Source of the DNA: CAWINX01 sp963837585
GTDB lineage: Bacteria > Actinomycetota > Thermoleophilia > Solirubrobacterales > 70-9
Assembly (NCBI GenBank): GCA_963837585.1
Contig: CAWINX010000003.1
Location: forward strand, 310,001 to 374,000
DNA length: 64,000 nt
Direction: 5' to 3'
Program-made: the position numbers and the translations under genes
In this document: piece after piece, positions 1-8,067 of the stretch
Layout of the letters: each line of letters begins with the position of its first letter
How positions within the stretch are numbered: position 1 is the stretch's first letter
Notes under the pieces: generated by a model
Database searches by the model: none
Told to the model about the DNA's origin: nothing
What the model saw: only the letters and a program-made list of their open reading frames with translations

Positions 1-245
1 CGCTCGATCCCGTCCTCGTCTCGAATCGTCGCCTCGGCGCGAGCGAGCGAAGCGCCGAAGGGGATCATCTCGCGGCGGTCCGAGGTGCGAAAGGAGCGGC
101 CGGTCAGGCTGAAGTACAACGCCTCCAGGAGGTTCGTCTTACCGGCTCCATTCGGTCCGATCAGACTCGTCACGCCGTTCGCCGGCTCGACTCGCACCTC
201 ATTCAGGCTGCGGAGCGGCCTTGCTTCGACGGCGGTGACCAGCAC
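1..245 (-). CDS. recF: RecF, DNA replication/repair ATPase (N-terminal part, cut by window edge)
   Basis: This is the first 81 codons of RecF, an SMC-like ATPase that helps load RecA at single-strand gaps. Translating the minus strand from a GTG at 245 gives a beta-strand-rich N-terminus followed by the Walker A motif GPNGAGKTNLLEAL at about residues 32-45, then the SLTGRSFRTSD stretch typical of RecF. The reading frame stays open to base 1, so the rest lies outside the window. The start lies 6 bases beyond the dnaN stop codon, which indicates a dnaA-dnaN-recF operon. The GTG start is inferred; no better start is visible before the dnaN stop. Confidence 0.9.
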   Translation of the reverse strand, partial: MLVTAVEARPLRSLNEVRVEPANGVTSLIGPNGAGKTNLLEALYFSLTGRSFRTSDRREMIPFGASLARAEATIRDEDGIE

Positions 246-251
246 CGGGGC

Positions 252-1358
252 CTAGACGTTGAGGCGGATGGGCATCACCAGGTAGCGGAAGTCGTCGTTG
301 TCGACGGGTTGCAGCAGCCCGGGCCGAAGCGGCGAGATCAACCGCAGGACCAACTCGTCCCCCTCGACGCTCTCGATTCCCTCCTTGAGGAACTCGGGAT
401 TGAACCCGATCTCCAGCGGCTCACCTTCGAATGAGGCCGGCATCGTCTCCTCGGCATCGCCGACGTCGGGGGTTTCGGCGGCGATGGTCAGCTCGCCGGG
501 AGAAAGGGAGAGACGCAGCGGCGCGTTGCGCTGAGCCAGTTGGCTGACGCGGCGGGCAACGTCGAGGAACTCGGCGCGCGGAAGCCGCACGTCGTGCTCG
601 TAGGACTCCGGGAGGAGCTGTCGAAAGTTGGGGAACTGGCCCTCGATCAAGCGTGTGCTGAGGGTGATCGACCCTGCCGTGAAAACGGCCTGGTTGCGCA
701 GCAACGAGACCGCGACCTCCTCGACGCCCTCGCTCGCGAGGATCCTGCCGAGCTCCCGCAGGGCGCGCGCCGGGATGTTGGCCTCGAGCTCGCCGCCGAT
801 GTCCCCCGCCAACTCAGTCCTCTTCACCGCCAGCCTGTAGGAATCGGTGGCGACCATCGTCATCTCGCCGGCGGCGGCCGTCACCAGGACGCCGGTCAGC
901 ACCGGGCGCATGTCGTCGCGAGACGCCGCGCGGGCCACCACCTCGACGGTTGAGGCGAGCGCCTCCGCGGGGATCTTCAGCAGCTCGCCCTCCTCGTCCG
1001 GGAACTTCGGGAAGTCCTCGGACGGCAGCGTTCGCAGGTGGAAGCTCGACCCGCCGCAACGGATCTCCACGTCCCTCTCGCTTTCGCGGGTTTCGATCTC
1101 CACCGTCGCGTCGCCGAGCGAGCGGGAGACCTCGGCCAGCAGGCGCCCCGGCAAAAGGACCGAGCCCTCTCCCTCCACCTCGGCCTCGAGCCTGGTCTGA
1201 AGCCCCATCTCGAGATCGGTGGCGCGCAGGGTTACGCCATCGGTGTCGGCAATCAGGAGGATCCCGGAGAGAGCCTGGGTGGCGGCACGATTGGAAACAG
1301 CCCTGGAGACGATCGAGAGCTTGGAGACGAGTTCTTCTCGTTTGGTCGTGAGCTTCAA
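252..1358 (-). CDS. dnaN: DNA polymerase III beta sliding clamp
   Basis: Encodes the ring-shaped processivity clamp of DNA polymerase III, about 368 residues, the usual length. The protein shows the three repeated clamp domains, including GVLVTAAAGEMTMVATDSYR in the second and the C-terminal LISPLRPGLLQP and YLVMPIRL signature. An upstream ATG at 1412 is in frame, but the preferred start is TTG at 1358: it gives the family-typical MKLTTKREEL N-terminus and is preceded by AAGAAGG about 9 bases upstream on the minus strand. It lies between dnaA and recF and is probably cotranscribed with recF. Confidence 0.95.
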   Translation of the reverse strand: MKLTTKREELVSKLSIVSRAVSNRAATQALSGILLIADTDGVTLRATDLEMGLQTRLEAEVEGEGSVLLPGRLLAEVSRSLGDATVEIETRESERDVEIRCGGSSFHLRTLPSEDFPKFPDEEGELLKIPAEALASTVEVVARAASRDDMRPVLTGVLVTAAAGEMTMVATDSYRLAVKRTELAGDIGGELEANIPARALRELGRILASEGVEEVAVSLLRNQAVFTAGSITLSTRLIEGQFPNFRQLLPESYEHDVRLPRAEFLDVARRVSQLAQRNAPLRLSLSPGELTIAAETPDVGDAEETMPASFEGEPLEIGFNPEFLKEGIESVEGDELVLRLISPLRPGLLQPVDNDDFRYLVMPIRLNV

Positions 1359-1384
1359 GTGGTAAGTGCCTTCTTGAGTTGAAT

Positions 1385-1525
1385 TAGGGCTTGTGGAAAC
1401 GGCGGATATCACGGGCTATTCGGCGCTGGGAGCGGTTTTCTGGTTGTGGAGGGATCTGTGGGAAAGCATTGATTCTTACAGCGACGTCGGCGGTCAGGCC
1501 TTGCCTCGCTCCGGGTTGTGGATTG
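1385..1525. other. Candidate oriC: cluster of DnaA-box-like repeats between dnaA and dnaN
   Basis: The dnaA-dnaN gap and the adjoining dnaA 3' end hold four similarly oriented nonamers resembling the DnaA box TGTGGATAA: TGTGGAAAC at 1392-1400, TGTGGAGGG at 1445-1453, TGTGGGAAA at 1457-1465 and TGTGGATTG at 1517-1525. Three match 7 of 9 positions and one matches 6. Actinobacterial origins usually lie between dnaA and dnaN, and a parS-like site and parAB are close by. The gap is short (about 135 bases) and only mildly AT-enriched, so this could be just part of the origin or a DnaA autoregulatory site. Confidence 0.5.
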
Positions 1526-2852
1526 AGGAGCGCAGTTCCGATACCCGCTCGGAGAGGACCCGGTCCTCGGCAATGCCGGCCTCAACCCGCCGGACCGAGT
1601 TGAGCACAGTCGAGTGGTCCCGACCGCCGTAGAGGCGGCCGATCTGGGGAAGTGAGAGGTCGGTGAGCTCGCGAGTCAGGAAGATCGCCACGTGACGGGC
1701 TCTGACCGGCGTCGCGGCTCTCGTCGAGCCGACCAATTCGGCGCGAGAGATCCCGAAGGACGAGGCGACCCGCTGCTGAATCTCCTCGACGGGGGTGGCC
1801 TTGGCGTGGGGGGAGGCCTTCGGGATGACTTCGGCGATCAGCTCGGCGCTGAGCGGCTTGGCCATCAGTGAGGCGTGGGCGATCGCCCGGGTAAGGCCGC
1901 CGTGCAGTTGGCGAATGTTGGCGTCGACCCGTTCGGCCAGCTCGCCCAGCGCGTTGCCGTCGGCGATCTCCACCCCGGCTTCACGAACCAGGCGGCGCAG
2001 GACGGTGAGGCGGGTGTTGAGGTTGGGCGGCTCGACGGCGACGGTCAGGCCCCACTCAAAGCGGTCGCGCAGCCGCGACTCCAGGCTGGCGAGCTCGCTG
2101 GGCAGTCGGTCGGCCGAGAGCACGAGTTGGCTGCCCGATTCGTAAAGGGCGTTGAAGGTGTGGAAGAACTCCTCCTCGGTGCGCTGCTTGCCCTCGAGGA
2201 ACTGAACATCGTCGATCAGGAGGACATCGAGATCGCGATAGCGGCTCTTGAACGCGTCCGCGCCGGTGGCGCGAAGCGCCTCGACGAACTCATTGGTGAA
2301 GCGCTCGGCGGTTGTGTAGCGGACGCTCAAACCGGGCGCGTTGGTCTCCAGGTAGTTGGCGATGGCGACCAGAAGGTGGGTCTTGCCGAGGCCGGGGGGG
2401 CCATGGAGGAAAAGCGGGTTGTAGGCCTCGGCCGGGGCCTCCGCCACGGCCAGAGCTGCAGCATGGGCGACCCGATTGCCGTCGCCGATCACAAAGCGAT
2501 CGAAGGTGTAGCTCGGGTTGAGCTGGATCTCATCCCGCCTCCCTTTGGCAGCCACGTCGGCCACGTCCTCGGCTTTGAAGCCGACGTCGCGCAGCGAGGT
2601 GCCGATTTCATCGAGCGCTTCGCGAATCAGCGACGCGTATCGCCGCTCGACCCAGGCGCGTATACCGGCGGGAGCGAAGAGGAAGAGGGTGCCGCCCTGC
2701 GCTCCGACCGGGCGAAGCGGGTCGAGCCAGAGCCGGAAGGTCGAATCCGGGACCGAGGCTCTCAACCGTCCCCGGACGTCCTGCCAGAGGCCGTCGAGAT
2801 CCAGTTGGTCCGCCGCGTCGTCCACCTTGGCGCGACCATAGCGACGGCCCAT
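1494..2852 (-). CDS. dnaA: Chromosomal replication initiator DnaA
   Basis: AAA+ initiator that binds DnaA boxes at oriC and opens the origin. Visible features in order: an N-terminal DnaB-interaction domain (FRLWLDPLRP), a short linker, the AAA+ domain with Walker A GPPGLGKTHLL and Walker B LLIDDVQFL, and the C-terminal domain IV with ARHVAIFLTRELTDLSLP and the box-binding GGRDHSTVLNSV. The open frame extends to 2888, but those extra residues look non-coding. I favour the ATG at 2852 (MGRRYGRAKV); a GTG a few codons later is an alternative. It is divergent from rpmH with under 100 bases between them. Confidence 0.95.
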   Translation of the reverse strand: MGRRYGRAKVDDAADQLDLDGLWQDVRGRLRASVPDSTFRLWLDPLRPVGAQGGTLFLFAPAGIRAWVERRYASLIREALDEIGTSLRDVGFKAEDVADVAAKGRRDEIQLNPSYTFDRFVIGDGNRVAHAAALAVAEAPAEAYNPLFLHGPPGLGKTHLLVAIANYLETNAPGLSVRYTTAERFTNEFVEALRATGADAFKSRYRDLDVLLIDDVQFLEGKQRTEEEFFHTFNALYESGSQLVLSADRLPSELASLESRLRDRFEWGLTVAVEPPNLNTRLTVLRRLVREAGVEIADGNALGELAERVDANIRQLHGGLTRAIAHASLMAKPLSAELIAEVIPKASPHAKATPVEEIQQRVASSFGISRAELVGSTRAATPVRARHVAIFLTRELTDLSLPQIGRLYGGRDHSTVLNSVRRVEAGIAEDRVLSERVSELRSSIHNPERGKA

Positions 2853-2930
2853 CCGAGCGTTTCGCCCGCTTCCGCAAATGCCGCGCAAAAAAGGTGGGCC
2901 GCTTCAGCGCGCCCCGCCGCCTCCCGTCCG

Positions 2931-2936
2931 TATACT
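2931..2936 (+). promoter_or_regulatory. Probable -10 element of the rpmH promoter
   Basis: The short gap between the divergent dnaA and rpmH genes contains TATACT, matching the sigma-A -10 consensus at five of six bases, 11 bases before the rpmH ATG. No clear -35 is visible. The short leader leaves little room for a ribosome binding site. Confidence 0.4.
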
Positions 2937-2946
2937 GCCCCACCGG

Positions 2947-3081
2947 ATGAAGCGCACCTATCAGCCGAAGAAGCGGAAGCGGGCCAAGACCCACGGGTTT
3001 CGAGCTCGAATGAGCACTCGCAGCGGTCGCGCGATCCTCAAACGGCGTCGGCGCAAGGGCCGGAAGCGCCTGACGGTCTAG
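2947..3081 (+). CDS. rpmH: 50S ribosomal protein L34 (bL34)
   Basis: A 44-residue, strongly basic protein beginning MKRTYQPKKRKRAKTHGFRA and ending in a KRRRRKGRKRLTV-type tail, the exact form of bacterial bL34. It is a structural protein of the large ribosomal subunit. It starts the rightward operon rpmH-rnpA-yidD-yidC-jag-rsmG-parA-parB. Its stop codon overlaps the GTG start of rnpA by one base, implying translational coupling. Confidence 0.97.
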   Translation: MKRTYQPKKRKRAKTHGFRARMSTRSGRAILKRRRRKGRKRLTV

Positions 3082-3452
3082 TGGCGGCGCAGCGACGTCG
3101 CCGCCTCTCGCGAAGTGGCGAGTTCGATCGCGTCTACCGGGACGGCTCCTCTCATGCGACCCGCTACCTGGTCCTCTACAGCTTTCCCCGTCGCGACGAG
3201 GAGGAAGGCGCGGTGAGGCTCGGCGTCTCGGCCAGTCGCAAGATCGGCGGCGCGGTTGATCGCAACCGGGCGAAGCGGGCCCTCCGCGAGGCTTTTTGGG
3301 GCCTCTCGGACCACCTTCCTCCCAAGCACGACTTCGTCCTGGTTGCACGGCCGGAGATCGGTGACCTGATCGAGCGCGAGGGAGCCGCAGGCGTGACCAA
3401 GAGCATCGAAGAAGCTCTCGCCGGCTCGTCAGGCGGAGGGCGTTCCACGTGA
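3081..3452 (+). CDS. rnpA: Ribonuclease P protein component
   Basis: Basic protein subunit of RNase P, which with the catalytic RNA trims tRNA 5' leaders. 123 residues, the usual length. The family signature is visible as RKIGGAVDRNRAKRALREAF, the RNR helix that contacts the RNA. The GTG start shares its G with the rpmH stop codon. The 3' end overlaps the yidD start by four bases, and a parS-like palindrome lies across that junction. Confidence 0.95.
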   Translation: MAAQRRRRLSRSGEFDRVYRDGSSHATRYLVLYSFPRRDEEEGAVRLGVSASRKIGGAVDRNRAKRALREAFWGLSDHLPPKHDFVLVARPEIGDLIEREGAAGVTKSIEEALAGSSGGGRST

Positions 3453-3456
3453 AACG
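3441..3456. promoter_or_regulatory. parS-like centromere site
   Basis: The 16-mer CGTTCCACGTGAAACG agrees with the ParB-binding consensus TGTTTCACGTGAAACA at 13 of 16 positions and keeps the central CACGTG and the right GAAAC half. It lies across the rnpA stop and yidD start, about 3 kb from parAB and about 2 kb from the candidate oriC, where origin-proximal parS sites are expected. The left half carries a T-to-C change, so affinity may be lower than for a perfect site. Confidence 0.65.
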
Positions 3457-3727
3457 GGCCCTTCTCGCGCCGATCGCCGCCTACCAGCGTTGGATTTCCC
3501 CAGCCCGGCCGCGGCGCTGCCGCTACGAGCCCACCTGCTCGGCCTACGCGGCGGAGTCGATAAAGCGGTTTGGCGCCGTGCGCGGCCTGCTGCTCGCGGT
3601 TTGGCGCCTGTTGCGCTGCAACCCGCTCAGCCACGGCGGCTTCGACCCGGTCCCCGACCGCTTCACCTTGCGGGTCGGACCCGTCGACCCGGCGGAGTAC
3701 CACCGCAGCCGCGAGGTCCACCCATGA
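3449..3727 (+). CDS. yidD: Membrane protein insertion efficiency factor YidD
   Basis: 92-residue member of the YidD (UPF0161) family, a peripheral membrane protein that assists YidC-dependent insertion. The N-terminal amphipathic helix and the YQRWISPARPRRCRYEPTCS segment with the paired cysteines are diagnostic, followed by CNPLSHGGFDPVP. It starts at GTG overlapping the rnpA stop, and its own stop overlaps the yidC start (ATGA). The order rnpA-yidD-yidC is conserved across bacteria. Confidence 0.93.
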   Translation: MKRALLAPIAAYQRWISPARPRRCRYEPTCSAYAAESIKRFGAVRGLLLAVWRLLRCNPLSHGGFDPVPDRFTLRVGPVDPAEYHRSREVHP

Positions 3728-4476
3728 TCCCCGAGGCGAACATCCTCCAGCCGCTGATCGATCTCGCCAACTCGGTCCTCAAGTTCTTCCACGACAGCGC
3801 CGGCCTCAGTTGGGGCGGCGCGATCATCGCGCTCACGGTCGTCACCCGGATGATCCTGATTCCGCTCACCTACAAATCCCTCAAAGGGATGCGGATGCTG
3901 CAGGCGCTGCAGCCGCAGATGAAAGAGATCCAGGCGAAGTACAAAAACGACAAACAGCGCATGCAGCAGGAAATGATGAATTTCTACAAAGAGAACAAAG
4001 TCAACCCCTTTGCCTCCTGCATCCCGCTCGTCGCCCAGTTTCCGGTCTTCATCTCCCTTTTCGCGGTCCTCCGCCACGAGTTGCCCGCCGATATCGGCTG
4101 CCAGGCGGGACATTGCGGCAGCCAGGCGTCGTTCCTCTTCATCCCCGACCTGACGGCCAAGGCGACGGGCGGCGTCCTGATTGCCCTGATCGTCATCTAC
4201 GTCGGCACCCAGCTGGCCTCTGGAATGGTGATGGCGGTCACCGCCGACAAAAGCCAGCGGACGATGATGTTCGTCCTGCCGCTGGTCTTCATCCCCTTCA
4301 TCATCAACTTCCCGGCCGGCCTCATCCTCTACTGGATCACCACCAACGTTTGGACGATCGGCCAGCAGTACACGCTGCAGAAACTGATTCCCGTGCCGAC
4401 CGCGGCCACGCCCGAGGAAATCGCCGCGGCCAAACCGCCTCCCCCGCCCCCTAAAAAGAAGAAGAAGCGGCGGTAG
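3724..4476 (+). CDS. yidC: Membrane protein insertase YidC (Oxa1 family)
   Basis: Inserts proteins into the cytoplasmic membrane, alone or with SecYEG. 250 residues, the short Gram-positive type without the large periplasmic domain. Five hydrophobic segments are recognisable, with the conserved groove arginine in VVTRMILIPLT and the amphipathic charged loop LQPQMKEIQAKYKNDKQRMQ. The C-terminus is a proline stretch followed by a lysine/arginine tail, which probably contacts the ribosome. The start overlaps yidD by four bases. Confidence 0.93.
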   Translation: MIPEANILQPLIDLANSVLKFFHDSAGLSWGGAIIALTVVTRMILIPLTYKSLKGMRMLQALQPQMKEIQAKYKNDKQRMQQEMMNFYKENKVNPFASCIPLVAQFPVFISLFAVLRHELPADIGCQAGHCGSQASFLFIPDLTAKATGGVLIALIVIYVGTQLASGMVMAVTADKSQRTMMFVLPLVFIPFIINFPAGLILYWITTNVWTIGQQYTLQKLIPVPTAATPEEIAAAKPPPPPPKKKKKRR

Positions 4477-4477
4477 G

Positions 4478-4966
4478 GTGCCAAGCGTGAGCGAGAACGA
4501 TTGGCCGGAGCAGCCTGCGGAGCGGGTTCGGGAGCTTGTTGAGGGCGTCCTTGACGAGCTTGATCTCGATGGGGATGTCGAGGTTCGCGAGGACGACGAG
4601 CGGATCGAGGCTGTTGTCGAGGGGGATGACGACTACGGGCTTTTGATCGGCAAACGCGGCCAGACGATCGACGCTCTTCAGCTGCTCTGCTATCAGGCGG
4701 CCTTTCGAGGCTCTCGCGAACGGAAGCGGGTCGTCGTCGACGCCGCCGGATACCGGGAGCGGCGGCGGGAGACCCTGGAGTCACGCGCCGATCGCGCCGC
4801 GGAGCAGGCGTTGAGCAGCGGCGACAGCGTTGAGATGGACCCGATGAGCGCCCAGGAGCGTCGCGTCGTCCACGAGCACCTCAAGGAGCGGGCGGGCGTG
4901 GAGACTTACAGCGAGGGCGACGAGCCCCGTCGCTGCGTCGTCGTGGCGCCTCTCGTCTCGGAGTGA
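4478..4966 (+). CDS. khpB: Jag/KhpB RNA-binding protein (KH and R3H domains)
   Basis: 162 residues. A Jag_N-like acidic segment is followed by a KH domain with the loop LLIGKRGQTIDALQLL and then a C-terminal R3H-type segment (ERRVVHEHLKERAGVETYSE). Members of this family bind RNA and affect cell elongation and division in Gram-positive bacteria. The start is GTG one base after the yidC stop; another GTG nine bases downstream is also possible. The stop overlaps the rsmG start. Confidence 0.9.
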   Translation: MPSVSENDWPEQPAERVRELVEGVLDELDLDGDVEVREDDERIEAVVEGDDDYGLLIGKRGQTIDALQLLCYQAAFRGSRERKRVVVDAAGYRERRRETLESRADRAAEQALSSGDSVEMDPMSAQERRVVHEHLKERAGVETYSEGDEPRRCVVVAPLVSE

Positions 4967-5656
4967 CGCCCGACCCCACGGCGGCGCTGACGCCCGAGGC
5001 TCGCGCGGCGCTGGAGAAGGTCCTGGAGCTGCTCGCAGCGGAGCGCGCCTCGGTCAGCTCGGTGACGGACCCCGGACGAGCCTGGAAGGTCCACGTCGCC
5101 GACAGCCTCACCGGCCTCGAAATCCCACAGCTTCGCGAGGCGGCCATGATTGCCGATATTGGCTCTGGGGCTGGGTTTCCGGGTCTAGCCCTCGCCGCGG
5201 CCCTCCCTGACGCCCGTGTCGATTTGATCGAGTCGGTCGGGCGTAAGTGCGCCTTTATGGAGCGGGCTGCCGACGAGGCCGGAATCTCCAACGCCCGAAT
5301 CCTCAATACCCGCTCCGAGGAATGGGCCGGCGCCGAGGGTCGCGAGTCCTACGACGCCGTGACCGCAAGGGCGGTGGGCCGCCTCTCGACCCTCGCCGAA
5401 CTGGCCTCGCCGCTGCTGAGGGACGGCGGTGTCCTGGTCGCCTGGAAGGGCAAACGCGACGCCGAGGAGGAAGCTGCAGCTGGAGTAGCGCGACCGATCA
5501 ACTCGCAATGCACCCCGAGCAAATCCTCCACGTCGGCCCCTACGCGGGCAGCGAGCATCGCCACCTCCACGTCAGTACGCAAGCTTGGCGCTACCCCTGT
5601 CGACTTGCCCCGCCGCCCGGGCATGGCCAAGAAGCGCCCCCGCGGCGTCCCACTAG
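4963..5656 (+). CDS. rsmG: 16S rRNA (guanine-527-N7) methyltransferase RsmG, with frame breaks
   Basis: RsmG (GidB) methylates G527 of 16S rRNA. The N-terminal part is intact, with the SAM-binding motif DIGSGAGFPGLALAA at about residue 66 and the helix WKVHVADSLTGLE. After KRDAEEEAA the frame is lost near 5490. The expected continuation ATDQLAMHPEQILHVGPY and SEHRHLHV is in another frame, and RKLGATPVDLPRRPGMAKKR returns to the first frame from about 5575. A CCCCC run near 5640 probably hides the final shift leading to a TAG at 5654. Read literally, the frame would run far into parA, so sequence error is the likely explanation. The start is GTG overlapping the jag stop. Confidence 0.85.
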
Positions 5657-5668
5657 GCTGGGCGCAGC

Positions 5669-6427
5669 ATGGGCCTCGTCTACGCGGTCTCAAACCAGAA
5701 GGGCGGCGTCGGCAAGACGACCACCTCGGTCAACCTCGCCGCTTGCGCCGCCTCCTCGGGCGCCCAGACGCTGCTGGTCGACCTGGATCCTCAGTGCAAC
5801 GCCACTGTGGCCCTGGGACAGGGTCGCGAGCTCCATCCCTCTTCCTACGATTGCCTCACCGGCGATGTCTCGGTCGCGGAGGCAGCACGGCCGGCCGGCC
5901 CCGACAACCTCTGGCTGGTCCCCGCCAACCGCGATCTCGCCGGTGCGGCGGTCGAGCTGCCGCGAATCGAGGGCTCCGAGACGCGGCTGCGCGAGCGCCT
6001 CGGCCCGGTGCGCGAGCGCTTCGCGGTGACCCTGCTCGACTGTCCCCCCTCGCTGGGCCCGGTCAGCGTCAATGCCCTGACCGCCGCCGATCGCGTCATC
6101 GTTCCGGTTCAGGCCGAGTACCTGGCCTTGGAGGGCCTGGTCCAGTTTCTCGAGACGCTGGGGATGATTCGGCGGGAGCTCAACCCCGCGCTCGAGGTGT
6201 CGGGCCTGTTGATCACCATGTACGACGAGCGCACCCGCCTCGCCCAGGATGTCGAGAGCGAGCTGCGCGAGCATTTCCCCGGAATGGTCTTCGACACGGT
6301 CATCCCCCGCAGCGTCAGGGTCGCCGAGGCGCCCAGCTATGGTCTGCCCGTGACCGAGCACTCGCCCCGCTCTCGCGGCTCCGACGCCTATCGAGCCCTG
6401 GCAAAGGAGCTCGCCGAGCGTGGCTAG
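5669..6427 (+). CDS. parA: Chromosome partitioning ATPase ParA (Soj)
   Basis: 252-residue ParA/MinD-type ATPase that works with ParB on parS to segregate origins. The deviant Walker A motif SNQKGGVGKTTTSVNLAA starts at residue 8, LLVDLDPQCN is the A' motif and LLDCPPSLGP is Walker B. It starts at ATG 12 bases past the presumed rsmG end. The parB GTG overlaps its 3' end by 8 bases, which implies coupled translation. Confidence 0.95.
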   Translation: MGLVYAVSNQKGGVGKTTTSVNLAACAASSGAQTLLVDLDPQCNATVALGQGRELHPSSYDCLTGDVSVAEAARPAGPDNLWLVPANRDLAGAAVELPRIEGSETRLRERLGPVRERFAVTLLDCPPSLGPVSVNALTAADRVIVPVQAEYLALEGLVQFLETLGMIRRELNPALEVSGLLITMYDERTRLAQDVESELREHFPGMVFDTVIPRSVRVAEAPSYGLPVTEHSPRSRGSDAYRALAKELAERG

Positions 6428-7286
6428 CGGGACGAAGCGTGGAATCGGCCGCGGCCTCTCGGCAATCCTCCCGGAAACCGCGGGCGGGGACTCCGGCGAG
6501 CTGCTCGAGCTCCCGGTCGGCCTGATCAAGCCGAACCCCAACCAGCCTCGGACCCAGTTCGACCCGGAAGCCCTCGCCGGGCTCGCCTCCTCGATCGAGG
6601 TCAGTGGCGTGGTCCAGCCCCTCCTCGTTCGCCCCCTGCACGACGGCAGCTACGAGCTGGTTGCCGGCGAGCGGCGCTGGCGAGCGGCGCGCCAGGCCGG
6701 CCTGAAAAAGGTCCCGGCGGTGGTCCGCGACTCCGAACAGGCCGAGCGGCTACAGGTCGCGTTGATCGAGAACATGGTGCGCGAGGACCTCAACCCGGTC
6801 GATGAGGCGAGAGCGTGTGCGGCGTTGGTTGACGAGCTGGGGCTCTCCAAAGAGGAGCTGGCCCGGCGAGTCGGTCGCAGCCGCCCCGCGGTTTCCAACC
6901 TGATTCGGCTACTGGACCTACCCGACGAAGCCCTGGGGCTGCTCGAGTCTGGAGAGCTGAGCGAGGGACATGGCCGCGCCCTGCTCGCCGTTCGCGGCAA
7001 CGATGCCCGTCGTCGCCTCGCTCGCGCGGCGGCGAAGGGGGGATGGTCGGTCCGCGAGACGGAGGAGCGGGCTAAGCTGGCTGGCCAGCCAAAGGAAGGG
7101 AAGCGCTCGAAGCGACAGACGGATCCCGAAGAGGTCGCGGCGATGCGCGAGGCCGCCGACCGCTTCGAATCCGCGCTCGGCCACGAAGTCAAGGTCCGCC
7201 CGAAGGGGGAGGAGATAGCCGTTGAGATCCGCTTCGACGACCTCGACGAAGCCCTCGCCCTCGCCCGCAAGCTGTCCCGCGACTGA
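6420..7286 (+). CDS. parB: Chromosome partitioning protein ParB (Spo0J)
   Basis: 288-residue CTP-dependent clamp that loads at parS. Domains in order: a short basic ParA-interaction N-terminus (RGIGRGLSAIL), the ParB/Srx domain with PNPNQPR and the catalytic GERRWRAAR box, the helix-turn-helix (LSKEELARRVGRSRPAVSN) and a C-terminal dimerisation domain. A parS-like site lies about 3 kb upstream at the rnpA/yidD junction. It is the last gene of the origin-proximal operon and is followed by tRNA-Ile. Confidence 0.95.
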   Translation: MASGTKRGIGRGLSAILPETAGGDSGELLELPVGLIKPNPNQPRTQFDPEALAGLASSIEVSGVVQPLLVRPLHDGSYELVAGERRWRAARQAGLKKVPAVVRDSEQAERLQVALIENMVREDLNPVDEARACAALVDELGLSKEELARRVGRSRPAVSNLIRLLDLPDEALGLLESGELSEGHGRALLAVRGNDARRRLARAAAKGGWSVRETEERAKLAGQPKEGKRSKRQTDPEEVAAMREAADRFESALGHEVKVRPKGEEIAVEIRFDDLDEALALARKLSRD

Positions 7287-7306
7287 CCGCTATCATCGCG
7301 CCTCCC

Positions 7307-7380
<74 letters not shown>

Positions 7381-7451
7381 CTGCCGCTGCGTTCTCAGCG
7401 CCCTCCGACCCAGACCTATAATGGCCCTCAACCTCGGGCCGGAGCGTTCTT

Positions 7452-7946
7452 TTGCAGCAGATGCAGATCTATGGCGTCAGTTTTGACATGGTCGGCAAGC
7501 AGCCGATCGTTTTGTTGAAGACGGTCGACGGCAACAAGTTCCTGCCGATCTGGATCGGGCACCCCGAGGCGGCGGCGATCCTGATGAAGCTCCAGGGCGC
7601 CTCGACGCCGCGGCCGATGACCCATGACCTGCTCTCGGACATGCTCGACCAGCTCGACGCCAAGTGCGAGCGCGTCTCGGTTACCGAGCTGCGCGACAAC
7701 ACCTTCTACGCCTCGATCACGGTCTCGGTGAACGGCTCCGAGATGGAGATCGACTCGCGCCCCTCCGATGCCCTCGCCCTCGCGGTCCGCGTCTCGGCGC
7801 CGATCTTCGCGGCCGAGGAGGTGATCGAGGAGTCGGCGATCGAGTTCGAGCACGAAGTCGAGGACACCGAGGAGGTCGTCGACAAATTCAAAGAGTTCCT
7901 CGACGAAGTCTCCCCGGAGGACTTCGCCCAGGGCGAAGACTCCTAG
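7452..7946 (+). CDS. Bifunctional nuclease (BFN/DUF151) domain protein
   Basis: 164 residues. The N-terminal two-thirds is a BFN (DUF151) domain, recognisable from QPIVLLKTVDGNKFLPIWIG, the PMTHDLL segment and the DSRPSDALALAVR motif. Relatives are widespread in actinobacteria and Thermotoga; nuclease activity has been reported for plant members, and the bacterial role is unclear. The C-terminus is a long acidic tail. TTG at 7452 gives this length; the ATG at 7461 (MQIYGVSF) is an equally plausible start. It is convergent with ddl. Confidence 0.85.
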   Translation: MQQMQIYGVSFDMVGKQPIVLLKTVDGNKFLPIWIGHPEAAAILMKLQGASTPRPMTHDLLSDMLDQLDAKCERVSVTELRDNTFYASITVSVNGSEMEIDSRPSDALALAVRVSAPIFAAEEVIEESAIEFEHEVEDTEEVVDKFKEFLDEVSPEDFAQGEDS

Positions 7947-8067
7947 ACGGGCTCATGCCGGCGCATCTCGGAGTCCTCAGTCGTGGGGCTCGGTCACGCA
8001 CAACTAGTGCGCTCCCAGCGCCCCACTCCCTGCGTCCGCCGAGCTGCTTGGCCTGAACCCGTCTAGG
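7942..8067. repeat. Nested inverted repeats at the convergent BFN/ddl ends
   Basis: CCTAGACGGGCTCA at 7942-7955 faces TGAACCCGTCTAGG at 8054-8067, complementary except for one position. Inside, GTGGGGC faces GCCCCAC, CTCGG faces CCGAG, and CGCAC faces GTGCG across a 5-base loop. The structure covers the short intergenic gap and the last codons of ddl. It could act as a bidirectional transcription terminator, although there is no T-run. Confidence 0.5.

Noticed and set aside
4963..6525. A 520-codon frame starting as RsmG and running through parA
   Set aside because: After residue about 175 it is the wrong frame of parA. The real ParA frame starts at 5669 and has all motifs.
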